From assembly GCF_017744015.1 (NCBI RefSeq), contig NZ_JAGHRA010000004.1, positions 186,001 through 250,000 of the forward strand: a stretch of 64,000 nucleotides of DNA. Direction: 5' to 3'. How positions within the stretch are numbered: position 1 is the stretch's first letter; each line of letters begins with the position of its first letter. The position numbers were made by a program, and so were the translations under genes. Below are positions 38,755 to 48,134 of this stretch, one piece after another. This DNA is from Paracoccus sp. R12_2. Its GTDB lineage: Bacteria > Pseudomonadota > Alphaproteobacteria > Rhodobacterales > Rhodobacteraceae. The notes beneath the pieces were generated by a model. That model was not told the origin of the DNA. It did not search any database and saw nothing but the letters and a program-made list of their open reading frames with translations.

Positions 38755-40161
38755 TCAGAAACGATCGATCTGGTCGTCGATTGCCGCAGCGACTTCGCGC
38801 CGGATCACGGCCCGCAGATTGCGTGCGAAACGCTGGCCCAGTTCGCCATGCAGTTCTTCCTGGATCATGTCGCGTAGAAGGTCGCGGATGCTTTGTTCCT
38901 CGTCTTCAGGCGAAAGGCCGGTCACCGTGTCATAGCGCGATGTGCCGAAAGCTGCGGGCGAGGAAGCGTCGGCAGGTTCCTGTCCGGTATCCTCGCCTTG
39001 CTCACCCTGTGACGCATCGGGCATGACCGCTGCGATCTTTTCGGGGGCGTGGGCATGCGGCGCGATGTCGTCGTCGCACGCCGACCCGTCAGCGTCGCCG
39101 CGCGCCATCGCATCCAGGACGTCCGAAAATGCCGCCTCGCCGGTCCCGACAGCGGGGCGGGCGACGTCTTGGACCTTGCCGGCATCACGACCATCGGGTG
39201 GCGACACCCAACCCGACACGCGTTGACGGTGGATGACGCTTCCAACGACGCCCGCATCCGAAGTCGCGGCCTCGGCGTCGCCGAGAGAACTTGCGAAATG
39301 GGCGGCATCGGGCAGGTCCGGACGCATCCGGCTTTTCCAGTCGAATGCCTCGGCGAATGCGTCCTCATCCTGTGCGTCTGTCGGGGCTGGGTCCTGCTGA
39401 TCGTCAGCCTGTTCCGCAGTCTCAGTCTGCGGTCGTGCGCGCAGCCAGCCGCGCCACCCCAAGCTCGCTTCGCGCGCCGGGGACATCGTCTCATCCGTGA
39501 CACGCCGGGTATTGTCCAGCCGCAGTGGCGACGTTGCAGGCGCGGTCTCTGTTGCGCGACGCGGCACGACGTTCAGCCGCGGGGGCGAGGCAGATCCCGG
39601 ATTTTCTGCGTCGTCATGGTGGCGTTGCGCGCGTGACAGCGCGCGCACCAGATCGTTGCGCGCCTCGGGACGATCGCCGCGTCCGGGGTCCGGCATCGGA
39701 GTATCGGCGGACAGATGCCTCCTGATGCGCTGCGGTGGCTGCGGGGTGTCGAGGATCGGTGTTTCGGGAACGACCGGGCGAGGGCGCGCGGCGCCGGGCG
39801 CGTTTGCGGCATCGCCAAGAGGCCAGGCAAGGTCACCATGTTCGGTCGGCTGGTTGACGGCCATATCGTCGCCCGGCGAGATGGCTTTGGCCAGATCCAC
39901 CGGACGATCATAGCCGTTCTGGGGTTCCGATCCCGTGGCCATCCGGCGGGCAAGCGCTGCGTTTCCACCATGTCGGCGGGCAAGAAATTCTGCCGCATCC
40001 TCGTCGATCGCTTGCCTTGCGTCGGCGCGGCCAGCGCCGATCCGATCGCGGGCCAGTGACAAGGCTTCGTCCTCGGCGATCAGTCGGCGGATTGCTGACA
40101 GCACGTCTCCGATATCTTCGGACAGGCGGGCCGCGTCCTGCGGAAGGCGGGCATCAGACAT
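38755..40161 (-). CDS. PopZ-like (DUF2497) polar organising protein candidate
   Basis: The 468-residue protein has PopZ architecture. A short conserved N-terminus (LSEDIGDVLSAIRRLIAEDEA) is followed by a ~350-residue low-complexity, acidic and proline-rich middle. The C-terminal helices read SIRDLLRDMIQEELHGEL and LRAVIRREVAAAIDDQI. PopZ condenses at cell poles and anchors chromosome and cell-cycle regulators. It follows pcm2 and a TolC-type gene, matching the order of tolC and popZ in Caulobacter. It is longer than Caulobacter PopZ (177 aa) and divergent, so this is a probable rather than certain orthologue. Confidence 0.65.
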   Translation of the reverse strand: MSDARLPQDAARLSEDIGDVLSAIRRLIAEDEALSLARDRIGAGRADARQAIDEDAAEFLARRHGGNAALARRMATGSEPQNGYDRPVDLAKAISPGDDMAVNQPTEHGDLAWPLGDAANAPGAARPRPVVPETPILDTPQPPQRIRRHLSADTPMPDPGRGDRPEARNDLVRALSRAQRHHDDAENPGSASPPRLNVVPRRATETAPATSPLRLDNTRRVTDETMSPAREASLGWRGWLRARPQTETAEQADDQQDPAPTDAQDEDAFAEAFDWKSRMRPDLPDAAHFASSLGDAEAATSDAGVVGSVIHRQRVSGWVSPPDGRDAGKVQDVARPAVGTGEAAFSDVLDAMARGDADGSACDDDIAPHAHAPEKIAAVMPDASQGEQGEDTGQEPADASSPAAFGTSRYDTVTGLSPEDEEQSIRDLLRDMIQEELHGELGQRFARNLRAVIRREVAAAIDDQIDRF

Positions 40162-40184
40162 GACGCCCGCCTTTCACGCGCCGA

Positions 40185-41579
40185 TCAGTTTCCTTTGCCG
40201 ATGGCGCGCAGAACGCGATCCAGGCTTTCGCCCTGCTTGCTTGTGGTGTTGGGCGCGTTGCGCACCGCGTTGTAGTATTGGGATGGGTCATAGGTCGGAA
40301 TCCCCAGGTTCAGGTGTTCTACCGTAAGACGACCCATAGCAGCCAAAAGTTGATAATGTGCTAACTGGAGATTGACCTCTGCCGTGATCTTGTCGGCCCG
40401 TGCCTCAAGCAGGGACTGTTCGGCATCCAGAACGTCCAGCGTGGTGCGCGCGCCCAAAAGCGCCTCTTCGCGGACGCCGTCATAGGCTTGCTGGGCGGCT
40501 GAAATCTGCTGATCGATTGCACCGATCTGCGCACGCGCGACGCCGATATTCGCCCAGAATTCGCCCACTTGCTGGCTGACCTGCCGCGAGGTGTTCAGCA
40601 GTGCCGCCCTGGCCTGATCGCGCGCCGCCATCGACTTGCGCTGCGCCGAAGGCAGTCTGCCGCCGGAATACAGGGTCTGGCTAAGTTCCAGCCCGACCGA
40701 TGCGCCCAGTCGGTTGTCATAGTTGTTCAGCTGGTCGGGGCCGCGGGTCAGGCCGACCCTGCCATTCGCGGACAGCGACGGGCGGCGTTCGGCGGCGGCC
40801 GCAGCCACACCAAGCTCGGCCGCGGCGGCTTGACGCTGTGCCTGAAGAATGGCGGGGTGGGTTTTCTGTGCGATCCCGCGCGCCGCGTCGATCGAACCCG
40901 GCAGTGCGGGCAACGAGGACGGCTGATTGATGTTTTGCGGACGTCGTCCGGTCGCGGCGACATAGGCTTCGCGCGCCACCTCCAATTGCCCTTGCGCGGC
41001 TGCAAGTGCCGCCTGAGTGGCGGCCAGTTGCGCATCGGCCAGCGCGACATCTGTCACGGTGATTTCGCCGACATCGAAACGATCCTGCGCGGCCTGGCGT
41101 TCACGGGTCAGAACCTCGACCGAGTTCTGTTGCAGGGCCACCTGTTCCTTGGCTTCCCAGACATCGAAATAGGCCAGAGCCGCGGCCAGCAGAATGTCCT
41201 GTTCGACACCCAGCAGCGCCTGGCGCGTTGCCAGAACCTGTTCCTTGGCGGAATCGATGGCCAGTTGTGACCGACCCCAATCATACAGCGTCAGCTCGGC
41301 GCCCAGGGACAGCGAGGTTGACCGCGTGGTAGGGCTGCTTTCGTTGTGCTGGATCGAATGATCCAGCACCCACTGAACCACCGGACGCAACTGCGCGACT
41401 GCGCTTGCCACATCCTCGTCGGCGGCACGCAGCACGGCGCGGTTCTGTTCGATCAGGGCCGAATGGCGATAGGCGGCGACCATGGTGTCGGCCAGCGTCT
41501 CGGCGCTGGCCGGCAATGCCACCGACAGCGTCATCGCGGCGCCTGCCGCCAGCCTGCGAAGCGATGTCCGGAATCTCAC
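40185..41579 (-). CDS. TolC-family outer membrane efflux/secretion channel
   Basis: The 464-residue protein has a signal peptide (cut near ALPASA-ETL) and two repeated OEP domains with long Ala/Gln-rich coiled-coil helices. [20 protein letters not shown] and [13 protein letters not shown] mark the beta-barrel strands of each repeat. It serves as the outer membrane exit duct of type I secretion and RND/MFS efflux systems. It overlaps pcm2 by four bases and precedes the PopZ-like gene by 23 bases. Confidence 0.92.
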   Translation of the reverse strand: MRFRTSLRRLAAGAAMTLSVALPASAETLADTMVAAYRHSALIEQNRAVLRAADEDVASAVAQLRPVVQWVLDHSIQHNESSPTTRSTSLSLGAELTLYDWGRSQLAIDSAKEQVLATRQALLGVEQDILLAAALAYFDVWEAKEQVALQQNSVEVLTRERQAAQDRFDVGEITVTDVALADAQLAATQAALAAAQGQLEVAREAYVAATGRRPQNINQPSSLPALPGSIDAARGIAQKTHPAILQAQRQAAAAELGVAAAAAERRPSLSANGRVGLTRGPDQLNNYDNRLGASVGLELSQTLYSGGRLPSAQRKSMAARDQARAALLNTSRQVSQQVGEFWANIGVARAQIGAIDQQISAAQQAYDGVREEALLGARTTLDVLDAEQSLLEARADKITAEVNLQLAHYQLLAAMGRLTVEHLNLGIPTYDPSQYYNAVRNAPNTTSKQGESLDRVLRAIGKGN

Positions 41580-42229
41580 AGGCTGAACCCCCGTTCCTTT
41601 GCAAATCCGGCCAGCACCGGCGCATGCGCATTGAATGCATAGCGCCAGTTCACCCGGCCATTCAGGCGGTGCCCGATCCGCACCACGCCCAGCCTTCCTT
41701 CCGAAAACAGGGCGGCAATACGACCACCTTCCTTCAACTGATCGATGATCGCGCCCGGCACCTCTTCGACGGCGCCGCCGATCAGGATCGCGTCATAAGG
41801 TCCCTGCTTCGGCGCACCCTCGGCCAGCGGCGCGTTCAGCACGGCGACGTTGAACACGCCGGCCTCGGCCAGACGACGTTCGGCTTCGGCCGCCATTTCC
41901 TCGTGATCCTCGATCGCGACGACGGCTTCCGCCATGCGCGAGATGACGGCTGACGAATATCCATAGCCACAGGCCAGATCCAGAACCAGATCCTGTGGCT
42001 GGATGTCCAGGGCATCCACCATCTTGGCCAAGGTGCGCGGTTCCAGCAGAACCCGGCCATGACCGATGTCCAGATTCTCGCCGGAATAGGCGACCGCACG
42101 CTTGGCCGGAGGAACGAACTCCTCTCGCGGAATGGTCAGCATGGCCTGGATCACGGGGAATTTGGTCACGTCACTGGGACGGACCTGCGTGTCCACCATC
42201 ACGGTGCGCCGCTGCGCGAAATCGGTCAT
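41576..42229 (-). CDS. PCMT-family methyltransferase (second paralogue)
   Basis: The 217-residue protein begins [21 protein letters not shown]. It has the SAM motif [15 protein letters not shown] and FAKERGFSL at the end. It belongs to the isoaspartyl methyltransferase family but to the shorter alphaproteobacterial clade that precedes tolC. A role other than protein repair is possible. The start was chosen at the ATG after AGGTTTCCGAC; the 44-codon extension upstream is not family-like. It is first in pcm2-tolC-popZ-like. The 209 bases upstream hold no gene. Confidence 0.88.
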   Translation of the reverse strand: MTDFAQRRTVMVDTQVRPSDVTKFPVIQAMLTIPREEFVPPAKRAVAYSGENLDIGHGRVLLEPRTLAKMVDALDIQPQDLVLDLACGYGYSSAVISRMAEAVVAIEDHEEMAAEAERRLAEAGVFNVAVLNAPLAEGAPKQGPYDAILIGGAVEEVPGAIIDQLKEGGRIAALFSEGRLGVVRIGHRLNGRVNWRYAFNAHAPVLAGFAKERGFSL

Positions 42230-42438
42230 GTCGGAAACCTCTGCGACCTGTTTTGACCAGCTTATTGCCACGATTTCCGGGGGTGGGCAACGCCACTGAT
42301 GGCCTTGGCAAGGGCTGTGGGGTCGGGCCGGTGCCTCATCGCACCCGCTTTCGTCCGACATGACCGGTCAGGCACTGCGCCAAGGCGGGACGCGCGGCGG
42401 CAGGGCGGGCCGGCGCCGAGGCTGCCACAATCATGTGA

Positions 42439-43143
42439 TCAGGATTTCAGGATCAGGAAACAGCCGCTGACCACCGCGAAGATCAGCACCCCGTACCGCA
42501 GCGCCTTGCCGCTGATATGGGCATGCGTCAGCCGCGACAGCGCACTGCCGGCCAGAACCGCGGGCATCAGCATCAGGGCGGCGCTGGCCTGCGACAGTTG
42601 CAGCATTCCCATCACGGCAAGCACGACCAGCGAGATCACCTCGCCCACGAAAAAACAGGTCGCCACGGTGGAGCGCAGGACGGGGCCTGCGGCATGCTGA
42701 TACAGCAGCGCCAGCGGCGGGCCGCCGATCCCCGTCGCGGTCTCGGTGACGCCGGTGAACAGCCCCACCCCCAACGCTGCAGGTCGGTTCGGGTCGAAAC
42801 GGGGTGCCAGCAATGCGACGGCTGCGGCGATCACGGTGAACCAGCCGACCGCCAGTCCCAGTTGGCTTCCGCTGAGGGCGGCCAGCATCCACAGCCCGGC
42901 GAAGGTTCCGAAGAACCGCCCCAGCGTGATCCAGCCGGCGCCGGGCCGGTCGATATCGCCGCGTTCGCGCCAGGCGACGTGGAAATTCAGCGGCAGCATC
43001 AGGATCAGCAGCGTCACCGGCAGATATTCGGGCGCAAGGATGCCGAAGACCGGCGCGACGATCAGGGCGAAGCCGATGCCGATGGCACCCTGGACGAACG
43101 CGGCGACGAAGACCGTCGCCGAAAGGATCAGGAACAGGGTCAC
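42439..43143 (-). CDS. TSUP (TauE/SafE) family permease, second copy
   Basis: The 234-residue membrane protein starts with GTG overlapping the amidohydrolase stop (GTGA). It has VAAFVQGAIGIGFALIVAP and a second repeat with TGVTETATGIGGPPLALLY. It probably exports an anionic product of the pathway encoded by the two upstream genes. It is unrelated in detail to the copy at 34809-35723. It is the last gene of the LacI-flanked operon. Confidence 0.83.
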   Translation of the reverse strand: MTLFLILSATVFVAAFVQGAIGIGFALIVAPVFGILAPEYLPVTLLILMLPLNFHVAWRERGDIDRPGAGWITLGRFFGTFAGLWMLAALSGSQLGLAVGWFTVIAAAVALLAPRFDPNRPAALGVGLFTGVTETATGIGGPPLALLYQHAAGPVLRSTVATCFFVGEVISLVVLAVMGMLQLSQASAALMLMPAVLAGSALSRLTHAHISGKALRYGVLIFAVVSGCFLILKS

Positions 43144-44537
43144 GCAAGGGCCTCGACTCGGTGCTTGTCGGCGGTGGGATGGATGCGGGTGATCGGCGCG
43201 CCGGCGATCGCGTGCGCGGCGGTTTCCCGGATCTCGGCCAGCAGGGCACGGGCGTCCCAGTCGACCGGCCAGCCCTGCCACAGGCGCAACCTTCCCTGCG
43301 TGAACACCGCGTCGATCTGGTCGCGATTTCCATAGCGCACCAGTTCCCATGTCAGATCGTGCGACGGGGTGAATTCCGGCCGATCCAGATCGACCAGCAG
43401 GAAATCGGCGGCCAGGCCCGGTGCGATGCGGCCCGTCACGGCGCCAAGCCCGCTGGCGTCGGCGGCCATGCGGGTCGCGGCATCCAGCCACAGCCAGCCG
43501 CCGCCGCAGGAACTGTCGCCCGAGGCAAGGCCATAGCCCGCGCGCTGCAAGGTTTCGGCGGCGTCCATCAGGCGGAACCCGTCCGCGCGGGTGCCGTCTG
43601 TGCCCAGCCCGAACCGGATCCCCAGCGCGGCCATCTGCAGGGCCGGTGCGATGGCATTGCCCTTCCAGACCGAGGCGACGGGGTTGTAGGCGACCGCCGT
43701 GCCGGTATCGCGCAGGATATTCAGTTCGGAAGGCGTCACCAGCGTCGAATGGGCGATCAGGACATGCGGCCCCAGCGCGCCGATATGTGCCAGATGCTCC
43801 AGCGGGCGGCGGCCATTGGCGACAAGCGAGCGTTCGACCGCCACCAGATGTTCGTTCACATGGGTCTGGAAGATCGCACCGGCCTTGCCGGCCATGCCCG
43901 ATATCCGCGCCAGCATCTGGTCGCTTCCCACCTCGGGAATCGAGATCGCCAGGGAAGGATGGACCAGAGGGTCGTCGCAATAGCGTTCAAGATGCGCTTC
44001 GGCGCGGGCGACGATCCGGTCGGGGGGCGGCACGTCGACCGCACCCCCCAGATCGTTGCAGATCAGTCCGATGACCGAACGCATGCCGGTCTCCTGCGCG
44101 GCCTGCGTCAGCGCATCAAGCTGCCCGGCCGAGCGGGTGCCCGCATCAACGGCGCAGGTGAAACCGCCGCGCAGACATTCCAGTGCCGCCAGCTTCGAGG
44201 ACAGATAGACCATGCGCTGATCCAGGCTGCCCTCCAGCGGGACCCAGATGCGACGGAATATCTCTGACGGCTCGCCGAAGACCAGCGACTTTCCAAGCGA
44301 CTGGGTAAGATGCGTGTGGCTGTCGATGAAGCCGGGCATCATCAGGTGATCGGGCAGTGCGATGGGCGTCAGGCCGGGATGCCGGGCGGTCAGTTCCGCC
44401 ACCGTGGCGATCTCGGCAAAGCGGCCATCGCGGACCAGGGCCGCCATGCCGGTGGCGGGACCGTCCTCCAGCAGCATCCGGCCGGGGGCCAGAAGCATCT
44501 CTGGGCGGTCAAGCAGGTTGTCGGGAAGATCCCACAT
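43140..44537 (-). CDS. COG0402 amidohydrolase (guanine deaminase/chlorohydrolase-like)
   Basis: The 465-residue metal-dependent hydrolase has GFIDSHTHLTQS (H74, H76), FQTHVNEH, LIAHSTLV and GLGTDGTRADGF. These are the zinc ligands and catalytic Asp of the SsnA/guanine deaminase/TrzN-like group. It likely deaminates or hydrolyses a purine, pyrimidine or s-triazine-like ring; the exact substrate cannot be read. The NCS2 permease directly upstream (one-base overlap) argues for a nucleobase-like substrate. Start MWDLPDNLL follows GGAGATCAAC. Confidence 0.82.
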   Translation of the reverse strand: MWDLPDNLLDRPEMLLAPGRMLLEDGPATGMAALVRDGRFAEIATVAELTARHPGLTPIALPDHLMMPGFIDSHTHLTQSLGKSLVFGEPSEIFRRIWVPLEGSLDQRMVYLSSKLAALECLRGGFTCAVDAGTRSAGQLDALTQAAQETGMRSVIGLICNDLGGAVDVPPPDRIVARAEAHLERYCDDPLVHPSLAISIPEVGSDQMLARISGMAGKAGAIFQTHVNEHLVAVERSLVANGRRPLEHLAHIGALGPHVLIAHSTLVTPSELNILRDTGTAVAYNPVASVWKGNAIAPALQMAALGIRFGLGTDGTRADGFRLMDAAETLQRAGYGLASGDSSCGGGWLWLDAATRMAADASGLGAVTGRIAPGLAADFLLVDLDRPEFTPSHDLTWELVRYGNRDQIDAVFTQGRLRLWQGWPVDWDARALLAEIRETAAHAIAGAPITRIHPTADKHRVEALA

Positions 44538-45880
44538 CAGTTGATCTCCTGCAGGCTGGTTTCGGCCACCGGGCGCACATGTTGGAACAGGGCGTTGACG
44601 ATCACTGCGGTGATGGTTCCCGCGGCAAGTCCGTTGCCGATGATCATCTGCGACCATTGCGGAAACTGGCTGTAGATGCCCGGCACAAGGATCGGCATCA
44701 GCCCCATCGACAATCCCGAGGCCAGCGTGAACATCGCGCCGTGTTCACGCAGATCTGTGCGGCGCAGCAGATCGATGCCGATCACGCCGATGATCGCGAA
44801 GACGATGACGGCGGTCCCGCCGATCACCGGGCCGGGCAGGGCCGAAGCCAGCCGCGACACAGGCGCGAACAATGCGATCAGGACCAGGATCACCCCCGCC
44901 ATCGCGGTGACATAGCGCGATTTGACATTGGTGGCGCGGACAATGCCCACATTCTCGCCCGAGGTGATGATAAGCGAGGTGCCGAACAACCCGCCGACCA
45001 GCGACATGACCGCGTCGCCGCGAATGGTGCGCGGCACGATCCCGCGCGCATCCTCGCGCCGACCGACGATCTCGGCGGTGGCGATGGTCTGCCCTGTCGC
45101 CTCGGCCATCGAGATGATCGAGAACACGATCAGCGGAAGTGCGGCGATGATGTCGAACTTGGGCATGCCGAACGGAAACAACTGCGGCACGGCGATCAGC
45201 GGCCCACCGGCGACGCCGGACAGGTCGATCTGGCCAAAGATTGCCGCCAGCACCGTGCCCGCGACCAGCCCCAGCATCACCGAGATGCGGCGCAGCGTGC
45301 CGGTGAAGCCCCAGGCGAAGAGGACCGTCAGTGCAATCGTCGCCAGCGCCAGCCCCACGTTCAGCGGATCGGCGAAATTGTCGCTGCCGGGCTTGCCGGT
45401 GATCGTGCTGCCATAGATGCGGACAAGGTTGACCGAGACCAGCAGCAGCATCGTGCCGACGACGATGGGCGGGAAATACCGCAACAGGCGCCGGAACACC
45501 GGCAAGGCGACGAAATAGAAGACCGAAGTCATCAGCACCGCGCCGACGGCGGTCTGCACGTCGGTCTGCAGCGCGATAGCAAGGAAGATCGCGATCGGGG
45601 CGCCGCCTGGAACCATGATGAACGGCAAGCGCGCGCCAAAGCCTCGCGGCCCGAAACTTTGCAGGATCGAGCCCAGCCCGCAGACCAGGAAAGTGGCGCT
45701 GATGACGCTGACGGTCAGTGCCGTGTCGAAGCCCAGGGTCTGGGCGACCAGGAAGACGGCGGTGATCGGTGACGCGGCCATGACCAGCACATGCTGCAGG
45801 CCGTAAAGGATCAGGCTGCGCATTGGCAGAACCTGATCGACGGGGTCGCCGTCATAGGGCGGGGTTTCGGTGAAGGACAT
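44537..45880 (-). CDS. NCS2-family nucleobase (xanthine/uracil) permease
   Basis: The 447-residue polytopic protein has the NCS2 features LYGLQHVLVMAASPITAVF and RLPFIMVPGGAPIA. The QTIATAEIVGR, TSGENVGIVRATNV and PGPVIGGTAVIVF motifs follow. It imports a nucleobase or analogue with protons. It heads the permease-amidohydrolase-TSUP operon; its ATG has AGGGAACAC upstream and lies 42 bases below the first LacI-type operator. The long N-terminal extension in the same frame runs through the operators and is not coding. Confidence 0.9.
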   Translation of the reverse strand: MSFTETPPYDGDPVDQVLPMRSLILYGLQHVLVMAASPITAVFLVAQTLGFDTALTVSVISATFLVCGLGSILQSFGPRGFGARLPFIMVPGGAPIAIFLAIALQTDVQTAVGAVLMTSVFYFVALPVFRRLLRYFPPIVVGTMLLLVSVNLVRIYGSTITGKPGSDNFADPLNVGLALATIALTVLFAWGFTGTLRRISVMLGLVAGTVLAAIFGQIDLSGVAGGPLIAVPQLFPFGMPKFDIIAALPLIVFSIISMAEATGQTIATAEIVGRREDARGIVPRTIRGDAVMSLVGGLFGTSLIITSGENVGIVRATNVKSRYVTAMAGVILVLIALFAPVSRLASALPGPVIGGTAVIVFAIIGVIGIDLLRRTDLREHGAMFTLASGLSMGLMPILVPGIYSQFPQWSQMIIGNGLAAGTITAVIVNALFQHVRPVAETSLQEIN

Positions 45881-45921
45881 GCGAAGTGTTCCCTGTTGCT
45901 GATCCAGACTGACTCTTATTG

Positions 45922-45939
45922 ATGCAAAACGTTTTGCAT
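45922..45939. promoter_or_regulatory. LacI-type operator O1
   Basis: ATGCAAAACGTTTTGCAT is a perfect 18-base palindrome with central CG, the classic LacI/GalR-family operator form. It lies between the divergent permease and LacI genes, close to the permease start. Confidence 0.85.
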
Positions 45940-45968
45940 AAACATTCATTAGCATGGTTCGCGATTCG

Positions 45969-45984
45969 TGCAAAACGTTTTGTG
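45969..45984. promoter_or_regulatory. LacI-type operator O2
   Basis: TGCAAAACGTTTTGTG shares a perfect 12-base palindromic core (CAAAACGTTTTG) with O1. The two centres are 46 bases apart. Two sites in one divergent promoter suggest cooperative repression of both the operon and the regulator gene. Confidence 0.82.
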
Positions 45985-46055
45985 ATCGGTTTGCCCAAGT
46001 GTTGCTTTTCCGGGCAACTGCGGGTTCTGTGGGGGCGGAAAAGTTGGGGGGCGGC

Positions 46056-47051
46056 GTGCGCAAACCTACGATCATCGATCTTGCGAAGGCGGCGGGGGTG
46101 TCACCCACGACGATATCCCATGCCTTCAGCGGCCGCCGGAAGGTCGATCCCGAGACCCGCGAAAGGATCGTCGCCCTTGCCGCGCAGATGGGTTATCGGC
46201 CCAATCAGGCCGCGCAGCGCCTGCGCAGCGGTCGGACCGGCACGATCGGGCTGGCGTCCTCGATGCCGTTCGCGGTTGCTGCGGGCCCGTCGCGCCTGGG
46301 CTTCCTGATGGAAATTGCCGCATCCGCGGCGATGACCGCACTTGGCCGGAACATGGCCCTTTGCCTGATCCCGCCGCTGGCGCCCGGCGGAAACCTGGAC
46401 GGTCTGGGCTTCGACGGGGTGATCGTCGTCGAACCCGCGCGGGATGAGGCGCTGATCGGCTATTTCGAATCCCGTCACACGCCCGTCGTGTCGATCGGCA
46501 AGGTCCCCGGGCGACCCGACATTCCCGCGATCGACCTGCATTCCCGGCGGACGGCATGCATGCTGCTGGATCATCTGCGGCAGGCGGGCAGCCGTCGGAT
46601 CGGGCTGATCACCGGCGCACAGCGCCGCACGTCCTATGAGGAAACCGAGGATGCCTATGCCGGTTTCGCCGCGACCCACGATATGACGCCTGTCGCACTG
46701 CGCCTTGACGAAAGCGGCGGCGAGGCCCTTGCCGAGATCGAGGCTGCGCGGCTGATCCGCCAGTCGCCCGGCTTGGACGGGCTGTTGGTCACGGTCGATG
46801 CGCTGGCGACCGGCACGCTGACCGCGCTGAGCCGACTTGGTCTGAACGTGCCTGCCGACATGCGGCTGGCGACGCGGTATGACGGGATGCGGGCGCAGCT
46901 TGCGCAACCGCAGCTGACCGCGGTCAACCTGCATCTGGATCGTGTCGCCGAACTGGCGGTCGAAACCATCTTTGCCCGGATCGAAGACCGCGACAGCGCA
47001 TTTGTCGCGCCCGAGCCGGAACTGATCATCCGTCCGTCCAGTGCGGACTGA
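46056..47051 (+). CDS. LacI-family transcriptional regulator
   Basis: The 331-residue protein starts at GTG (GGGGGGCGGC upstream). The N-terminal LacI helix-turn-helix reads TIIDLAKAAGVSPTTISHAF, with hinge RPNQAAQRLRSG. The periplasmic-binding-like effector domain covers ~60-325. It is divergent from the NCS2 permease operon and faces two palindromic operators, so it very likely controls that operon and itself. A small ligand such as a purine is inferred from the permease and amidohydrolase. The upstream in-frame codons overlap O2 and are not used. Confidence 0.9.
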   Translation: MRKPTIIDLAKAAGVSPTTISHAFSGRRKVDPETRERIVALAAQMGYRPNQAAQRLRSGRTGTIGLASSMPFAVAAGPSRLGFLMEIAASAAMTALGRNMALCLIPPLAPGGNLDGLGFDGVIVVEPARDEALIGYFESRHTPVVSIGKVPGRPDIPAIDLHSRRTACMLLDHLRQAGSRRIGLITGAQRRTSYEETEDAYAGFAATHDMTPVALRLDESGGEALAEIEAARLIRQSPGLDGLLVTVDALATGTLTALSRLGLNVPADMRLATRYDGMRAQLAQPQLTAVNLHLDRVAELAVETIFARIEDRDSAFVAPEPELIIRPSSAD

Positions 47052-47174
47052 GCGCGGCTGCCGGCATCCTGATCCCGACATCGGTCGCGGCATGCTTTAC
47101 GGGAAACGCGCCGACCTGTAGTCGCTAAATCAGAACCGCCGGACTTTCGTTCCGGCCATGCAGATGAAGCGACC

Positions 47175-48131
47175 ATGGACGACCCGATCGAAGCCCTGCC
47201 GGAACAGTTGGAGCGCGCCCGTGTGGCCTGGTTCTATTTTGTCGGCGGACTGACCCAGCAGCAGATCGCCGAGCGGATGAACATGACCCGCCTGCGGGTG
47301 AACAAGATCATCGGGCAGGTGCGCGAGGATGGCGCGGTGCGGATCGAGGTCACGCTGCCGCTGAGCGACTGCATCGCCCTGGCCGAGGCGGTCGCCGGGC
47401 GCTATGGCCTGGCCGACGTCCTGGTGGTGCCGGATGTCCCGGACTATCTGGAACAGAAGCGGGTCATCGGCGAGGCGGCGGGGGCGATGGCCGCCGCGCT
47501 GATCGAGGGGCGCGACCTGGGCATCGGCATCGCGACGGGCCGAACGCTCAGCTTCGCGGTCCGCAGGCTGAACGCACGACCGCATGCCGACAGCTGGGTG
47601 GTCGGGCTGACCGGCGGGGTCACGCGGTCATCGGGGACCAACACGTTCGAGGTCGCGACCAGCTTTGCGCGCAAGCTGGGCGTCGAATGCCACTATCTGA
47701 CCGCGCCGCTGTATTGCGCGTCGCCCGAAAGCCGGGAAACGCTGCTGCTGATCGACGAGTTGACCGATGTGCTGGCCCGCACCGAGATCGCCGATCTGGG
47801 CATCACCTCGTGCGGACCTTTGGCCGAAGACACGACGCTGACCCAGATCAGGGTGGTCAAGGATCATCTGGACGATGTGGTCAGGCGTGGCGCGGTGGGC
47901 GAGTTTCTGGGCTGCTTTCTGGACTCGCATGGTCGGCCCGTCGATCATTTCCTGAACGAGTCGATCATCGCGCTCAGCCCCGACAAACTGAAGCTGAAGC
48001 CGATGTCGATGCTGGTTTCCGGCGGGATCGAGAAGGTGCAGATCATCCGCGCCATCCTGCGCGCGGGATATGTGAACAGGCTGGTCACCAACGAATCCGT
48101 GGCCCGCGCCCTGATGGCGGGGCCACGGTAA
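47175..48131 (+). CDS. SorC-family sugar-responsive regulator (EryD-like)
   Basis: The 318-residue protein has an N-terminal helix-turn-helix (GLTQQQIAERMNMTRLRVNKII) and a SorC effector domain (GIGIATGRTLSFAVRRL, NESIIALSPDKL). SorC proteins respond to phosphorylated sugars or polyols. It converges on the DhaK-DhaL kinase gene (three bases apart) and lies next to a sugar ABC operon, so it is the likely regulator of that operon. The erythritol regulator EryD is a relative. Confidence 0.88.
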   Translation: MDDPIEALPEQLERARVAWFYFVGGLTQQQIAERMNMTRLRVNKIIGQVREDGAVRIEVTLPLSDCIALAEAVAGRYGLADVLVVPDVPDYLEQKRVIGEAAGAMAAALIEGRDLGIGIATGRTLSFAVRRLNARPHADSWVVGLTGGVTRSSGTNTFEVATSFARKLGVECHYLTAPLYCASPESRETLLLIDELTDVLARTEIADLGITSCGPLAEDTTLTQIRVVKDHLDDVVRRGAVGEFLGCFLDSHGRPVDHFLNESIIALSPDKLKLKPMSMLVSGGIEKVQIIRAILRAGYVNRLVTNESVARALMAGPR

Positions 48132-48134
48132 GGC

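Noticed and set aside
42439-43980. 513-codon frame giving the second TSUP protein a long N-terminal extension
   Set aside because: The extra part is antisense-free but out of frame with, and inside, the amidohydrolase gene. A GTG start overlapping that gene's stop gives a normal 234-residue TSUP protein.
45881-46108. N-terminal extension of the NCS2 permease across the LacI promoter region
   Set aside because: It would translate through both palindromic operators. The ATG at 45880 has a ribosome site and gives the normal family length.
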